From contig DATKLE010000031.1 of NCBI GenBank assembly GCA_035542575.1, positions 1 through 64,000 on the forward strand: a DNA stretch of 64,000 nucleotides. Direction: 5' to 3'. Under the pieces are notes generated by a model, which was not told the DNA's origin, searched no databases, and worked only from the letters and a program-made list of their open reading frames with translations. A program made the translations under genes and the position numbers. Numbering within the stretch: the stretch's first letter is position 1; every line of letters starts with the position of its first letter. Positions 1 through 9,312 of this stretch are shown one piece after another. Origin of the DNA: JAIQET01 sp035542575 (GTDB taxonomy: Bacteria > Acidobacteriota > Terriglobia > Terriglobales > Acidobacteriaceae).

Positions 1-549
<549 letters not shown>

Positions 550-563
550 AGCTTCTAGCTTCT

Positions 564-617
564 AGCTGCTAGCTCCTGGCTATCCCGCCCTTAGCTACGG
601 GCCAGGAGCTAGAAGCT
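564..617. repeat. Intergenic inverted repeat of the CTAGCTCCTGGC word
   Basis: Between nuoK and nuoL. CTAGCTCCTGGC (569-580) is perfectly complementary to 601-612, and the pairing extends with one mismatch to 564/617. The left arm is preceded by tandem CTTCTAGCT/GCTAGCT words. There is no T-run, so it is more a repeat hairpin inside an operon than a terminator. Confidence 0.7.
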
Positions 618-620
618 GCT

Positions 621-926
621 TCACCACTTCAGCAAGTCCACCTCATCCACATTGACCGTCTCCTTGTTACGGAAGAAGGCGATCAGGATGCCGAGGCCCA
701 CGGCCGCTTCCGCCGCCGCGTCAGTAATGACGAAAATCGAGAAAATCTGCCCGTGCAGACCGTAAAGCCGCGAGAAAGCCACCAGGTTCAGGTTCACCGC
801 ATTCAGAATCAGCTCAATGGACATCAGAATGATGACCACATTGCGCCGCGTGAGCACGCCAATGACCCCGAGAACGAACAGCGCCGCCGCCGCGACCAGA
901 TAGTGAAGTGTCGTTATGGGTGCCAT
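621..926 (-). CDS. nuoK: NADH-quinone oxidoreductase subunit K
   Basis: Small three-helix membrane subunit of complex I (MrpC-like). I place the start at the internal ATG giving MAPITTLHYLVAAAALFVLG, 101 residues, the usual NuoK length; the longer reading (to 986) would translate the upstream intergenic repeat. The motif SIELILNAVNLNLVAFS carries the conserved glutamate of the second helix and is diagnostic. The C-terminus (NKETVNVDEVDLLKW) is typical. It lies between nuoJ and nuoL in the A-C-D-H-J-K-L operon. Confidence 0.95.
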   Translation of the reverse strand: MAPITTLHYLVAAAALFVLGVIGVLTRRNVVIILMSIELILNAVNLNLVAFSRLYGLHGQIFSIFVITDAAAEAAVGLGILIAFFRNKETVNVDEVDLLKW

Positions 927-933
927 ATGCTTT

Positions 934-999
934 GGTGGCTGGCAGCGGGTTGCTGGTAGATGGTGAATTTCCCAGCTACCAGCCACCGGCCACCAGCTA

Positions 1000-1000
<1 letters not shown>
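934..1000. repeat. Intergenic CTACCAGCCACC-type inverted repeat
   Basis: Between nuoJ and nuoK. GCTGGTAG (952-959) faces CTACCAGC (976-983), and GGTGGCTGG (934-942) faces CCAGCCACC (979-987). The right half is a run of CCAGCCACCGGCCACCAGCTAC words. It is similar in style to the nuoK/nuoL spacer. Confidence 0.55.
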
Positions 1001-1509
<509 letters not shown>

Positions 1510-1510
1510 A

Positions 1511-2791
1511 TCAGAGCACGACTCCCAGAATGGCGGTCAGGATCAGCACGCCAATGGCGATCGGCAGCAGCACCTTCCATCCCACTTTCATCAGCTGATC
1601 AAAGCGATAGCGCGGCCACGTCGCCCGGTACCAGATGTACAGGTACATGAAGACCGCAACTTTGGCGGCGAACCAGTAGATGTCCTGAATGCGGTCGCGC
1701 ACCAGCGGAACAAACAGGACCACACCGATCAGCCCCAGCACGGCCCCGAATCCCCCCAGCCCGGCGGTCTGAATCTTGAAATAAGGATGCTTGGGCATGC
1801 GGGCCACGCCGATGAATGCAATTGCGGCCAGCCCGAGGAACGTGAGACCGGGGAACAACGAGAACACCAGGTCCCAGGTCTCCCCTGCCAGCCAATGTGG
1901 GAACGGCCGCATCCACCCGCCCAGCCACAGCGTCACCGCGATCGACGACACCGCGATCATCGCCGCATATTCGCCCAGCATGAACAGCGACCAGCGCAGC
2001 CCGCTGTACTCGGTGTGGAAGCCGGCAGTCAGCTCGGATTCCGCTTCCGGCAGGTCAAACGGAGCGCGGTTGGTCTCGGCCACCATGGCAATGGCGAAAA
2101 TCGCAAATGCAATCAGCCCCAGCGGGAAAAATTTGAACAAGAACCAGACCTGCTGCTCCTGCTGCATCTTCACGATCTCAATCATGCTCAGGGTGCCGGT
2201 CCCCGTGCTCTTCGCCGCGACCCCATACATCCCCAACCCGTGCAGGCTGGTCATCAGGATGGCCGATACCACCGCCATCCCCATCGCCACTTCATACGAG
2301 ACCATCTGCGCGCTCGAGCGCAGCGCCCCAATCAGCGGGTAGTGCGAGTTGGACGCCCATCCCGCCATCACGATGCCCAGCACGCTGAGCGACGCCACCC
2401 CGAGCATAAAGAGGATGCCGATATTCAGGTCGGTAATGGCGTGCGTGGGCCCGAACGGCACGACGATATACACTGTGAACGCCGCACAGAGAATAATGAG
2501 TGGCGCGATCCAGAACACAAACGTGTCTGCGCCCGAAGGGATGATGTCTTCCTTGGTCAGCAGCTTGATGGCGTCCGCGATTGGCTGCAGCAGGCCGTGC
2601 GGCCCGACCCGCATTGGCCCTAGGCGGACCTGAAAGTGGGCCAGCGCCTTGCGCTCCAGCCAGTTCATGGCAATCACCGCCACCGAGATCCCGCCGAAAA
2701 CAATCAGGATGTAAACCGTCACCCAGAAGACATTGCCCGCCTGCCCCGGCGTCAGGTTGCTGCTGAGATAGCCCTGGATGTAGTCGAGCAT
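1511..2791 (-). CDS. nuoH: NADH-quinone oxidoreductase subunit H
   Basis: Membrane subunit that forms much of the quinone-access channel and links the arm to the membrane domain. It has 426 residues, longer than the roughly 325 of E. coli because of an internal hydrophilic insert (around 'STGTGTLSMIEIVKMQQEQQ'). Diagnostic motifs include ERKALAHFQVRLGPMRVGPHG, which covers the conserved quinone-site loop, and AETNRAPFDLPEAESELTAG, the NuoH signature. Its ATG overlaps the nuoD stop by one base, so nuoE, nuoF and nuoG are not inserted between them as in classical operons. Confidence 0.96.
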   Translation of the reverse strand: MLDYIQGYLSSNLTPGQAGNVFWVTVYILIVFGGISVAVIAMNWLERKALAHFQVRLGPMRVGPHGLLQPIADAIKLLTKEDIIPSGADTFVFWIAPLIILCAAFTVYIVVPFGPTHAITDLNIGILFMLGVASLSVLGIVMAGWASNSHYPLIGALRSSAQMVSYEVAMGMAVVSAILMTSLHGLGMYGVAAKSTGTGTLSMIEIVKMQQEQQVWFLFKFFPLGLIAFAIFAIAMVAETNRAPFDLPEAESELTAGFHTEYSGLRWSLFMLGEYAAMIAVSSIAVTLWLGGWMRPFPHWLAGETWDLVFSLFPGLTFLGLAAIAFIGVARMPKHPYFKIQTAGLGGFGAVLGLIGVVLFVPLVRDRIQDIYWFAAKVAVFMYLYIWYRATWPRYRFDQLMKVGWKVLLPIAIGVLILTAILGVVL

Positions 2792-3945
2792 CAGCGGTCC
2801 ACCTCGCCCAGAACAATGTCGAGCGTGCCAATTACAGCAATCACGTCCGCCACGAGTTGGCCGCGCACCATCAGATCCAGCGCCTGCAAATTAACGAATG
2901 ACGGCGGCCGCACCCGCACCCGGTACGGCTGGGTCGAGCCGTCGCTCACCACGAAGTATCCCAGTTCGCCCTTTGGCGCTTCGATGGAGTGGTAAATCTC
3001 CCCCACCGGCGGTTTCAACACCTTGGGGACCTTCGCCATGATCGGCCCTTCGGGAATCTTCCCCACAGCCTGCTCGATAATCCGCAGCGACTGCCGCATC
3101 TCCCGCATGCGCACCAGGTACCGGTCGTAGGTATCGCCGTTCTGCCCGGTAGGAATTTCAAAATCGAAGTCGGAGTATGACGCGTAGGGCTTGGCCTTGC
3201 GGATGTCCCACTTTACCCCGCTGGCCCGCAGCACCGGCCCGGTCACGCCCAGCGCGATGCAATCCTTGGCTGAGATCAAGCCCACGCCGCGAGTGCGTTC
3301 CAGCCAGATGCGGTTGGTGGTGAGCAGTTCCTCATATTCGTCAATCTTGGGCGGAACGAACTTGAGGAAATTCTGCACGTCGCGTTCAAAGCCCTCGTAG
3401 GTCTCGTACTGGCACCCACCGATGCGGAAGGCATGCGTGGTCAACCGCGCGCCGCAATATTTCTCGAAAATCTTGAGAATCTCTTCGCGGTCGCGGAAGG
3501 TGTAGAAGAGCGGCGTCATCGCGCCGATGTCCAGCGCGTGCGTCCCCAGCCAGAGCATGTGGCTGGCCAGCCGGTTCAGTTCGGTGAGAATCACCCTGAT
3601 GTAGTTGGCGCGCGGCGGCGCTTCGATGTTCAGCAGCTTCTCGATCGCTTCGCAGTAGCCCAGCCCGTTCGAGACCGCCGCCACATAATCCATGCGGTCC
3701 ACGTAGGGGTTGAACATGGTGTACGTGCGATGCTCTGCGATCTTCTCCACCCCGCGGTGGAGGTAGCCGATCACGCATTCCGTGCCCAGGACCTTCTCGC
3801 CATCCAACTTGAGAATGACGCGCAGCACGCCGTGCGTCGCCGGGTGCTGCGGCCCCATATTAATAATGAGTTCGTTGGAATCGAGGAAGGTCTGGTCGGG
3901 TTCGCCCAACTCGAGGTGAGAGAGGTACTTGGTGGCGTCGGTCAT
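2791..3945 (-). CDS. nuoD: NADH-quinone oxidoreductase subunit D
   Basis: 49-kDa-type subunit of the peripheral arm, related to the large subunit of NiFe hydrogenases, forming the quinone pocket with NuoB. It has 384 residues and is stand-alone, not fused to NuoC. The family pattern MGPQHPATHGVLRV appears near residue 31, followed by GYLHRGVEKIAEHRTY and DRMDYVAAVSNGLGY. The C-terminus ends GTLDIVLGEVDR, as expected. The start overlaps the nuoC stop by 4 bases (ATGA), indicating coupled translation. Its partner NuoB is not encoded in the window. Confidence 0.97.
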   Translation of the reverse strand: MTDATKYLSHLELGEPDQTFLDSNELIINMGPQHPATHGVLRVILKLDGEKVLGTECVIGYLHRGVEKIAEHRTYTMFNPYVDRMDYVAAVSNGLGYCEAIEKLLNIEAPPRANYIRVILTELNRLASHMLWLGTHALDIGAMTPLFYTFRDREEILKIFEKYCGARLTTHAFRIGGCQYETYEGFERDVQNFLKFVPPKIDEYEELLTTNRIWLERTRGVGLISAKDCIALGVTGPVLRASGVKWDIRKAKPYASYSDFDFEIPTGQNGDTYDRYLVRMREMRQSLRIIEQAVGKIPEGPIMAKVPKVLKPPVGEIYHSIEAPKGELGYFVVSDGSTQPYRVRVRPPSFVNLQALDLMVRGQLVADVIAVIGTLDIVLGEVDR

Positions 3946-4559
3946 TGTCCGCTCTCAATCCCCAGGTTGATCTGCACCCACTCGTTGTCCTGCTGGATGA
4001 TGCCGTAGTCCTTACGCAGCGGGTGCCCCTTCCAGCCGTCGGGCAGGAGGATGCGCTTCAGGTCGGGATGCCCGTCAAACTTGACGCCGAACATGTCATA
4101 CACTTCCCGCTCCAGCCAGTTGGCCGTCGCCCAGATGGGCGTGGAACTAGGCAGGGATTCACCGTCGCCGGTCATGGTCTTCACCCGAACGCGTTCATTG
4201 CGGGCGAACGAGTACAGAATCCAGATCACGTCGAACTGTTTTTCGCGCTGCGGATAGTGCACTGCCGTCACATCCACGCAGTAGTCGAACTCCTCCTGGT
4301 CGCGCAGCACGTGCAGCAACTCGTTGAGGATGGACGGTTCCACCACCATGTAAGCCTGGCCGAGATAGGTGTTGGCCTCGCGGATTCCCGAACCATACTG
4401 TTGCTTGAGCCGGGTGACCATGGGCGACTCCCACGGAATAGGAGCGGTTCCGGCGGGTTTGGCCGGGACGGCAGGTTTGGCAGCGGAAGGCGCGGCCGCC
4501 GCCGGTTTCGGCTCACCGCCCGGCGGCGGCGATGAAGGCGACTTGGTCTCCTCAGGCAT
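3942..4559 (-). CDS. nuoC: NADH-quinone oxidoreductase subunit C
   Basis: 30-kDa-type subunit of the peripheral arm, 205 residues. The first ~50 residues are a low-complexity Pro/Ala/Lys extension not part of the fold; the NuoC domain starts around 'SPMVTRLKQQYGSGI'. The family signature region is clear: WLEREVYDMFGVKFDGHPDLKRILLP, then GWKGHPLRKDY. The upstream gap to nuoA (167 bp) has no nuoB, which normally sits here. Identity is firm; the start is the first ATG and the Pro/Ala extension makes it slightly uncertain. Confidence 0.95.
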   Translation of the reverse strand: MPEETKSPSSPPPGGEPKPAAAAPSAAKPAVPAKPAGTAPIPWESPMVTRLKQQYGSGIREANTYLGQAYMVVEPSILNELLHVLRDQEEFDYCVDVTAVHYPQREKQFDVIWILYSFARNERVRVKTMTGDGESLPSSTPIWATANWLEREVYDMFGVKFDGHPDLKRILLPDGWKGHPLRKDYGIIQQDNEWVQINLGIESGQ

Positions 4560-4690
4560 CAGGAACGCACAAACCTCTGGCGCCGCAAAAACCTTGCAGG
4601 GAACGTTAACTTCTAACAGCTTGGAAATTCTCTGTCAACGATGCAGGTCACTGCAATTCGTCTCCACCGGCTCCGCAATCCACGCCGGGG

Positions 4691-4720
4691 CTAATTGCCA
4701 ACTGCTAATTGCCAATTGCG
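4691..4720. repeat. AATTGCCAATTG-family intergenic repeat
   Basis: Between nuoA and nuoC, where nuoB would be expected. It reads as tandem CTAATTGCCA words (TAATTGCCA, then TAATTGCCAATTG). The same word family recurs near 47.5 kb and 50-51 kb. The rest of the 167-bp gap shows no gene. Confidence 0.6.
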
Positions 4721-4726
4721 GGTTTC

Positions 4727-5083
4727 CTACACCCACTCCAGCGCGCCTTTTTTCCAGATCCAGATGTAGCCCACGATCAGGATCGCCAGAAAAATCATCA
4801 TCTCCAGCAACCCGAACAGGCCCAGCGCCTTGAACTTCACCGCCCAGGGAAACAGGAAGATGGTCTCCACATCGAAGACCACGAACAGGATGGCAATGAT
4901 GTAAAAGCGGACGGTATAACGTCCCCGGGCGCGGTCCACGGGATCAATCCCGCACTCGTAGGGCAGCAGCTTTTCCTTGTGCGGATTCTCCGGCCGCACC
5001 AGCTTGGCCGCCAGCAAAGTGACCGGAATCAGAACTCCCACCACCGCAATAAAAATAAAGATAGGAACGTAGTTCTGCGGCAT
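4727..5083 (-). CDS. nuoA: NADH-quinone oxidoreductase subunit A
   Basis: First gene of the complex I operon; a three-helix membrane subunit, 118 residues. I use the ATG giving MPQNYVPIFIFIAVVGVLIP because GAGGAG lies just upstream at good spacing; a GTG ten codons earlier is possible. The conserved loop KLLPYECGIDPVDRARGRYTV contains the family's ECG motif, and FRYII-like FYIIAILFVVFDVETIFLFPW follows. The operon promoter should lie between here and 5290, a stretch that also carries a repeat hairpin. Confidence 0.95.
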   Translation of the reverse strand: MPQNYVPIFIFIAVVGVLIPVTLLAAKLVRPENPHKEKLLPYECGIDPVDRARGRYTVRFYIIAILFVVFDVETIFLFPWAVKFKALGLFGLLEMMIFLAILIVGYIWIWKKGALEWV

Positions 5084-5203
5084 GACTCCTCGCGCCACCC
5101 CCGGCTGACTCACTGAACAGGAGAGCTGTTAATAGTAACGCTGAAGGGCGCGGGCAGCAAGGAGGAGACCGCGCCGCTCGGGTTGGCCGGTAGTTTTGAT
5201 GGC

Positions 5204-5250
5204 GTCATCCGAAGCCCGGCGCCCTTCGGCCGGGCGAGGGATCTGGCGTG
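5204..5250. repeat. GTCATCC-GCCCGGC hairpin repeat, copy 1
   Basis: GTCATCCGAAGCCCGGCG, a short loop, then GCCGGGCGAGGGATCTGGCG. The arms GCCCGGC (5214-5220) and GCCGGGC (5229-5235) are complementary. A second copy with the same outer words lies at 20633-20680. Confidence 0.7.
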
Positions 5251-5289
5251 CAGTGACTCTGCGGGGGCATTCAAGCGGCGCTGACTGGA

Positions 5290-5682
5290 TTACGCACACC
5301 GATCAGGCAATACAAATATCTGGCGCGCCAACTCCGAGGCTAACGTTTCCTTCTGGTACGTTCGCTGCACGATCCCGTCCTTCCACACCAGCAGATCACT
5401 ATTCTGCGCCACGAACTCCTCCCAGCTCAGCGACTCTCCCGCCCGCGCCATGCGCTCGCGAATCAGAAACAGGTACGCCCACGTGATGGTCTCGTGGTAC
5501 AGGCCTGGCTTTCCGTGCGCCAACGCGAAGCGCTTCAGCGCGCCCGAAAACCGCTCCAGTGCTTGGAGAAGCGGATATCGCCCCAAATACGCGAAGGCCA
5601 CCCTCACGTGGTCGGCATGATGAAATGCTTCTCCGGGAGCGCGGCCCTGCTCGAAGCGCTCGATGATCTCCTGGTCCGTCAT
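5290..5682 (-). CDS. Conserved hypothetical protein, partner of the upstream RHH protein
   Basis: 130 residues, acidic to neutral, soluble, no signal peptide or membrane segment. Features that look conserved are HHADHVRVAFAYLGRYP near the N-terminus and GKPGLYHETITWAYLFLIRERM in the middle; the His/Asp pair and the Tyr-His-Glu-Thr cluster could be functional. I do not recognise a named family and assign no function. Its ATG lies one base after the stop of the ribbon-helix-helix gene, so the two form a tight operon. That layout would fit an autoregulated two-gene module (toxin-antitoxin is one option, unproven). Confidence 0.75.
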   Translation of the reverse strand: MTDQEIIERFEQGRAPGEAFHHADHVRVAFAYLGRYPLLQALERFSGALKRFALAHGKPGLYHETITWAYLFLIRERMARAGESLSWEEFVAQNSDLLVWKDGIVQRTYQKETLASELARQIFVLPDRCA

Positions 5683-5683
5683 A

Positions 5684-5977
5684 TCAAGCCTTGGCGCGCT
5701 TGTGCGTGCTGTGGGTACTCTTGATCTCCTTCAGTCGGTGGCTGGCCGAGGAATCGAGCTCGAGCCCGTAAAACCTCTTCAGTTCGTTGATCTTCTCAAG
5801 CGATGCCTGCCCGAACGGGACCTTGCCGTCAAAGGCATGCAGGACGATGCCCTCCAGCAGGTCACCCAGCGTGAGGTCGTGAAAGTCGGCGAACGCCTTG
5901 AGCACCTTGAGCAGGCGCTTTTCGATGCGGACGCCGGTCTGGACCCGCTGCACCAGGAGTTTCGAATCTTCGATCAT
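5684..5977 (-). CDS. Ribbon-helix-helix-like DNA-binding protein
   Basis: 97 residues from the ATG at 5977; the longer reading frame upstream would cross the lysS promoter. The N-terminal half (VQTGVRIEKRLLKVLKAFAD, then FHDLTLGDLLEGIVLHAF) has the beta-strand-helix-helix pattern of Arc/CopG-type repressors, and the C-terminal tail is basic (KSTHSTHKRAKA). A 9-bp direct repeat of a palindromic word overlaps its own start codon, as expected for autoregulation. It is transcribed divergently from lysS and is coupled to the next gene. The family assignment is from pattern, not alignment. Confidence 0.65.
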   Translation of the reverse strand: MIEDSKLLVQRVQTGVRIEKRLLKVLKAFADFHDLTLGDLLEGIVLHAFDGKVPFGQASLEKINELKRFYGLELDSSASHRLKEIKSTHSTHKRAKA

Positions 5978-5999
5978 GGTACCAGTGTACCATGGTACC
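5975..5999. promoter_or_regulatory. Candidate operator: direct repeat CATGGTACC x2
   Basis: CATGGTACC occurs at 5975-5983 and again at 5991-5999 (16-bp period). Each contains the palindrome GGTACC, and GTACCATGGTAC (5987-5998) is a perfect 12-bp palindrome. The first copy includes the start codon of the RHH gene. It sits in the divergent region with lysS, so it may control both. Confidence 0.55.
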
Positions 6000-6054
6000 G
6001 AGCTACGCAACCAATAGGTTCCCTCGCCACCCACTACTCCCTGCTCCCACCCGC

Positions 6055-6060
6055 TATAAT
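6055..6060 (+). promoter_or_regulatory. -10 box (TATAAT) of lysS
   Basis: A perfect TATAAT 19 bases before the lysS ATG. No clear -35 and no Shine-Dalgarno in the short leader, so the lysS 5' UTR is probably only about a dozen bases. Confidence 0.5.
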
Positions 6061-6079
6061 CACTCTTCACCTCAATCCA

Positions 6080-7630
6080 ATGGCCCTCGACGATAAAATC
6101 TACGAGCTGCGCCGCGACAAGCTCAAGCAAATCGAAGCGCTCGGCCAGGAGTCATACCCGCGCAAGTACGAGTTCACCCACACCATCTCGCAGATCCTCG
6201 CCGACTATTCCGACAAGCCCGCCGAGCAACTGGAGAACCCCCGCGTCAATGTCCGCATTGCCGGGCGCATCATGGCGATCCGCCTCATGGGCAAGGCCGG
6301 CTTCGCCCATCTTCAGCAGGACGGCCAGCGGCTGCAGATCTACGTCAAGAAAGATGCCGTCGGCGACAAGGGATTCGAGCTGTACAAGCTGCTCGACCTC
6401 GGCGACCACATCGGCGCCAGCGGCTACCTGTTCCGCACCCGCACCGGCGAACTCACTGTCCACGTTGAGGAATTGACGTTTCTTTCCAAGGACCTGCTGC
6501 CGCTGCCGGAAAAGTGGCATGGCCTGACCGACGTCGAGCTGCGCTACCGCCAGCGCTACGTGGACCTGGTCATGAATCCGGAGGTGCGTGAGGTGTTCAT
6601 CAAGCGTAGCAAGCTGGTGCAGTCGCTGCGCCGCTTCATGGACGCGCACGGCTTCATTGAAGTCGAGACTCCGATGATGCAGCCCATCGCCGGAGGCGCA
6701 GTCGCCCGCCCCTTCATTACGCACCACAACACGCTCGACATGGATCTTTTTCTGCGCATCGCGCCTGAGCTTTACCTCAAGCGGCTCACCGTGGGCGGAC
6801 TCGACCGCGTTTACGAGATCAATCGCAACTTCCGCAACGAAGGCCTGGGCTGGCGCTGGAACCCCGAGTTCACCATGCTCGAGTTCTACCAGGCCTACGC
6901 CAACTATCGCGACGTCATGGACCTGACCCAGCAACTCATCGAGCAGGCCGCCAAAGACGTCACTGGCGGCACCAAGACAAAGTGGGGCGAGCACGAGCTC
7001 GACTGGGCCAACTGGAATCGCATGACCATGCGCGAAGCCATAATTCACTACTGGCCTGAAAAAGCCGGAGCCAAGCCGCAGATGTCCGACTTCGCCTCCC
7101 ATGATTCGGTGTCCGCGCTGGTGAGGCGTTTCAACGCTGTCCACACTCACATCGCCTACGATCCCAACGAGCCCACGGGGAAAACCATTGCCAACCTGTT
7201 TGAGGCCATTGCCGAGGAACATCTCATCCAACCCACCATCATTTATGAATTCCCCACCGCGGTCTCCCCGCTCTCCAAGCAGAAGCCCGACGAGCCGGAC
7301 TGGACCGAGCGCTGGGAGATTTTTGTCGGCCAGATGGAGATCGCCAACGGCTTCAGCGAGCTCAACGATCCCGAAGATCAGCGCCGCCGCTTCGAGCAGC
7401 AACTGAAGGAGCGCGCCCGCGGCGACGAAGAAGCCCACCAGATGGACGAAGACTACATTCGCGCCCTCTCATATGGCATGCCCCCGGCGGGAGGTTGTGG
7501 CGTCGGCGTGGACCGTCTGGCCATGCTGCTCACCGATTCGCACACCATCCGCGATGTGATTTTGTTTCCACTATTGCGTCCGGAAAAGCAGATAACCACG
7601 GAGGGCACAGAGGACACGGAGGCAAAATGA
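6080..7630 (+). CDS. lysS: Lysyl-tRNA synthetase, class II
   Basis: Charges tRNA-Lys in the cytoplasm. 516 residues. The N-terminal OB-fold anticodon-binding domain includes RIAGRIMAIRLMGKAGFAHL. The catalytic core shows motif 2 as NRNFRNEG followed by WNPEFTMLEFYQAY, and motif 3 as GCGVGVDRLAMLL near the C-terminus. The usual end of the protein is DVILFPLLRPE; here 14 extra residues (KQITTEGTEDTEAK) follow, spelled by an intergenic repeat that the frame runs into. The ATG is chosen because the frame further upstream is out of the conserved family and antisense to the RHH gene. Confidence 0.96.
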   Translation: MALDDKIYELRRDKLKQIEALGQESYPRKYEFTHTISQILADYSDKPAEQLENPRVNVRIAGRIMAIRLMGKAGFAHLQQDGQRLQIYVKKDAVGDKGFELYKLLDLGDHIGASGYLFRTRTGELTVHVEELTFLSKDLLPLPEKWHGLTDVELRYRQRYVDLVMNPEVREVFIKRSKLVQSLRRFMDAHGFIEVETPMMQPIAGGAVARPFITHHNTLDMDLFLRIAPELYLKRLTVGGLDRVYEINRNFRNEGLGWRWNPEFTMLEFYQAYANYRDVMDLTQQLIEQAAKDVTGGTKTKWGEHELDWANWNRMTMREAIIHYWPEKAGAKPQMSDFASHDSVSALVRRFNAVHTHIAYDPNEPTGKTIANLFEAIAEEHLIQPTIIYEFPTAVSPLSKQKPDEPDWTERWEIFVGQMEIANGFSELNDPEDQRRRFEQQLKERARGDEEAHQMDEDYIRALSYGMPPAGGCGVGVDRLAMLLTDSHTIRDVILFPLLRPEKQITTEGTEDTEAK

Positions 7631-7675
7631 CTCCCTCCGCGTCCTCCGTGTCCCCAGTGTCCTCTGTGGTTGAGC
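7594..7675. repeat. CACAGAGGACAC-type inverted repeat
   Basis: The left arm (AACCACGGAGGGCACAGAGG and onward) is mirrored by the right arm, whose reverse complement reads AACCACAGAGGACACTGGGG, centred near 7630. Arms consist of degenerate tandem 9-mers of the GGACACAGA kind. The left arm encodes the extra C-terminal residues of LysS. Confidence 0.7.
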
Positions 7676-7734
7676 CGGTTTGACCGCAACTTCTGGATAG
7701 ACCTGCGCGTCTTTTCCCTGCAAGCTGCAATCCA

Positions 7735-9198
7735 ATGGCTATGCACTTCGATCTCGACCGGGACGCTCGTCGTGAACTCGGCTACCGCCTCATCGACCGC
7801 ATCAACGACTTCTTCTCTTCCCTGCCCGATCGCCCGGTGCAGCTACCCGCTGACCAGCGCAGCTACGGTCTGCTGCATGATGCGCTCCCTGAACTCGGCG
7901 AAGATCCGGGGAAGGTCCTCGACGACATCTGCCGCGAACTCGTAGACAAGGGATTTCATGTCCCCAGCGCAAATTATTTTGGCTTGATGAATCCCACACC
8001 GACCTACGTGGGCGTGCTCGCCGAGGCATTGGTGGCCGCACTCAACCCTCAACTAGCCACGCTGGCCCGCTCCCAGTTGGCCTCGAAGATCGAACTCGAA
8101 ACCATTCGCTGGATTGGCGAACGCGTCGGATGGCCGGGAGAGTTCAACGGAACGTTCACCAGCGGCGGCAACGAGGCCAACTTCAGCGGGCTGGCGTTGG
8201 CCTTGGCCGCGAAGTTTCCGACCTCCATCGAAAGCGGTATAGCCTCCATCGGAGCCCAGCCCGTCGCCTACGCCTCCGCCGAATCCCATCATTCCCTCGA
8301 CAAGTCGGCCGGACTGCTGGGCATCGGACGCAAGGCGCTGCGCCGCATCGCGGTGAATGAAAGTCTGCAACTTGATCCCCAGGCCTTGGAGCAAGCCATC
8401 GCCGAAGATCGTGCTGCCGGCAAGAAGCCGTTTTGCGTGGTGGCTACGGCCGGCACGACCAACTCGGGGACGGTGGATGACCTGGCCGCCCTCTCAGAAA
8501 TTTGCCGCCGCCACGAGCTCTGGCTGCACGTGGACGACGCCTACGGCGCATCCGCTATTTTCTCTGATCGCCATCGGGACCTGATGCGCGGGCTCGAGCG
8601 CGCCGATTCCATCACCCTCGACCCTCACAAGTGGCTGGCGATGCCCTTCGCCGCAGGCGTGATTCTCACCTGCCACCCCGAGATCCTGGAGCGCGCCTTC
8701 GCCGTAGCTGCGCCTTACATGCCCAAAGCAGCAGGCGCCCATCTGCCCGACAACGCCCGCATCAGCACGCAATGGACGCGGCGCATGAACTCGCTGAAGC
8801 TGTGGCTGACGCTGCGTGTGCACGGCCGCCAGGCTTACGAAGAACACATTGACCGGCAGATGCGACTGGCGGGCCGTTTCGCCGCCTGGGTCGAGGCGTC
8901 GGACGACTTCGAACTTGCTGCGCCTCATACCTTGCCCATCGTCGCATTTCGGCTGAAGTCTAGGGACCTGCGTTCTGGAGAGCTCGCTGTCGCGCACGCC
9001 GCCATTGTGGAAGAAGTCACGCGCGACGGCCGCCGCTGGATTTCAGAAACCGTGGTGAACGGTCACAGCGTAATACGCATGATGGTGATCAGTTACCTCA
9101 CCGAGGAACGCCATCTGGAGGACTTGGAATCTGCTCTCGCAAACGCGGCGACGAGACTGAAGGCCGGCCAGGCGGTGGGCCTGGGACCCGGGACCTGA
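7735..9198 (+). CDS. Pyridoxal-phosphate-dependent decarboxylase, group II
   Basis: Member of the aromatic-L-amino-acid/glutamate/tyrosine decarboxylase family (fold type I PLP enzymes). 487 residues, full length. The Schiff-base lysine is K299 in SITLDPHKWLAMPFAAG; the PLP-ring-stacking histidine is in AESHHS (185-186); the pyridine-nitrogen aspartate is in LHVDDAYGAS (267-268). TSGGNEANFSGL (142-153) is the phosphate-binding region. No signal peptide. The substrate cannot be told from sequence (aromatic amino acid or another acidic or aromatic one). A second ATG two codons in is equally possible. Confidence 0.88.
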   Translation: MAMHFDLDRDARRELGYRLIDRINDFFSSLPDRPVQLPADQRSYGLLHDALPELGEDPGKVLDDICRELVDKGFHVPSANYFGLMNPTPTYVGVLAEALVAALNPQLATLARSQLASKIELETIRWIGERVGWPGEFNGTFTSGGNEANFSGLALALAAKFPTSIESGIASIGAQPVAYASAESHHSLDKSAGLLGIGRKALRRIAVNESLQLDPQALEQAIAEDRAAGKKPFCVVATAGTTNSGTVDDLAALSEICRRHELWLHVDDAYGASAIFSDRHRDLMRGLERADSITLDPHKWLAMPFAAGVILTCHPEILERAFAVAAPYMPKAAGAHLPDNARISTQWTRRMNSLKLWLTLRVHGRQAYEEHIDRQMRLAGRFAAWVEASDDFELAAPHTLPIVAFRLKSRDLRSGELAVAHAAIVEEVTRDGRRWISETVVNGHSVIRMMVISYLTEERHLEDLESALANAATRLKAGQAVGLGPGT

Positions 9199-9312
9199 CA
9201 CCCCGGGCATGATGCAAGGCGAGGTAACCACCTATGTTCCCGGTATCCGACAATGCACTGTCATTGGTGCACCTGTCGGCCTACACTCCCGTCAGTTTGG
9301 GCTCATTAGTAG

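Noticed and set aside
6152..7438. Minus-strand frame of 428 codons opposite lysS
   Set aside because: Long only because of the high-GC codon pattern of lysS; no family features and no start signals.
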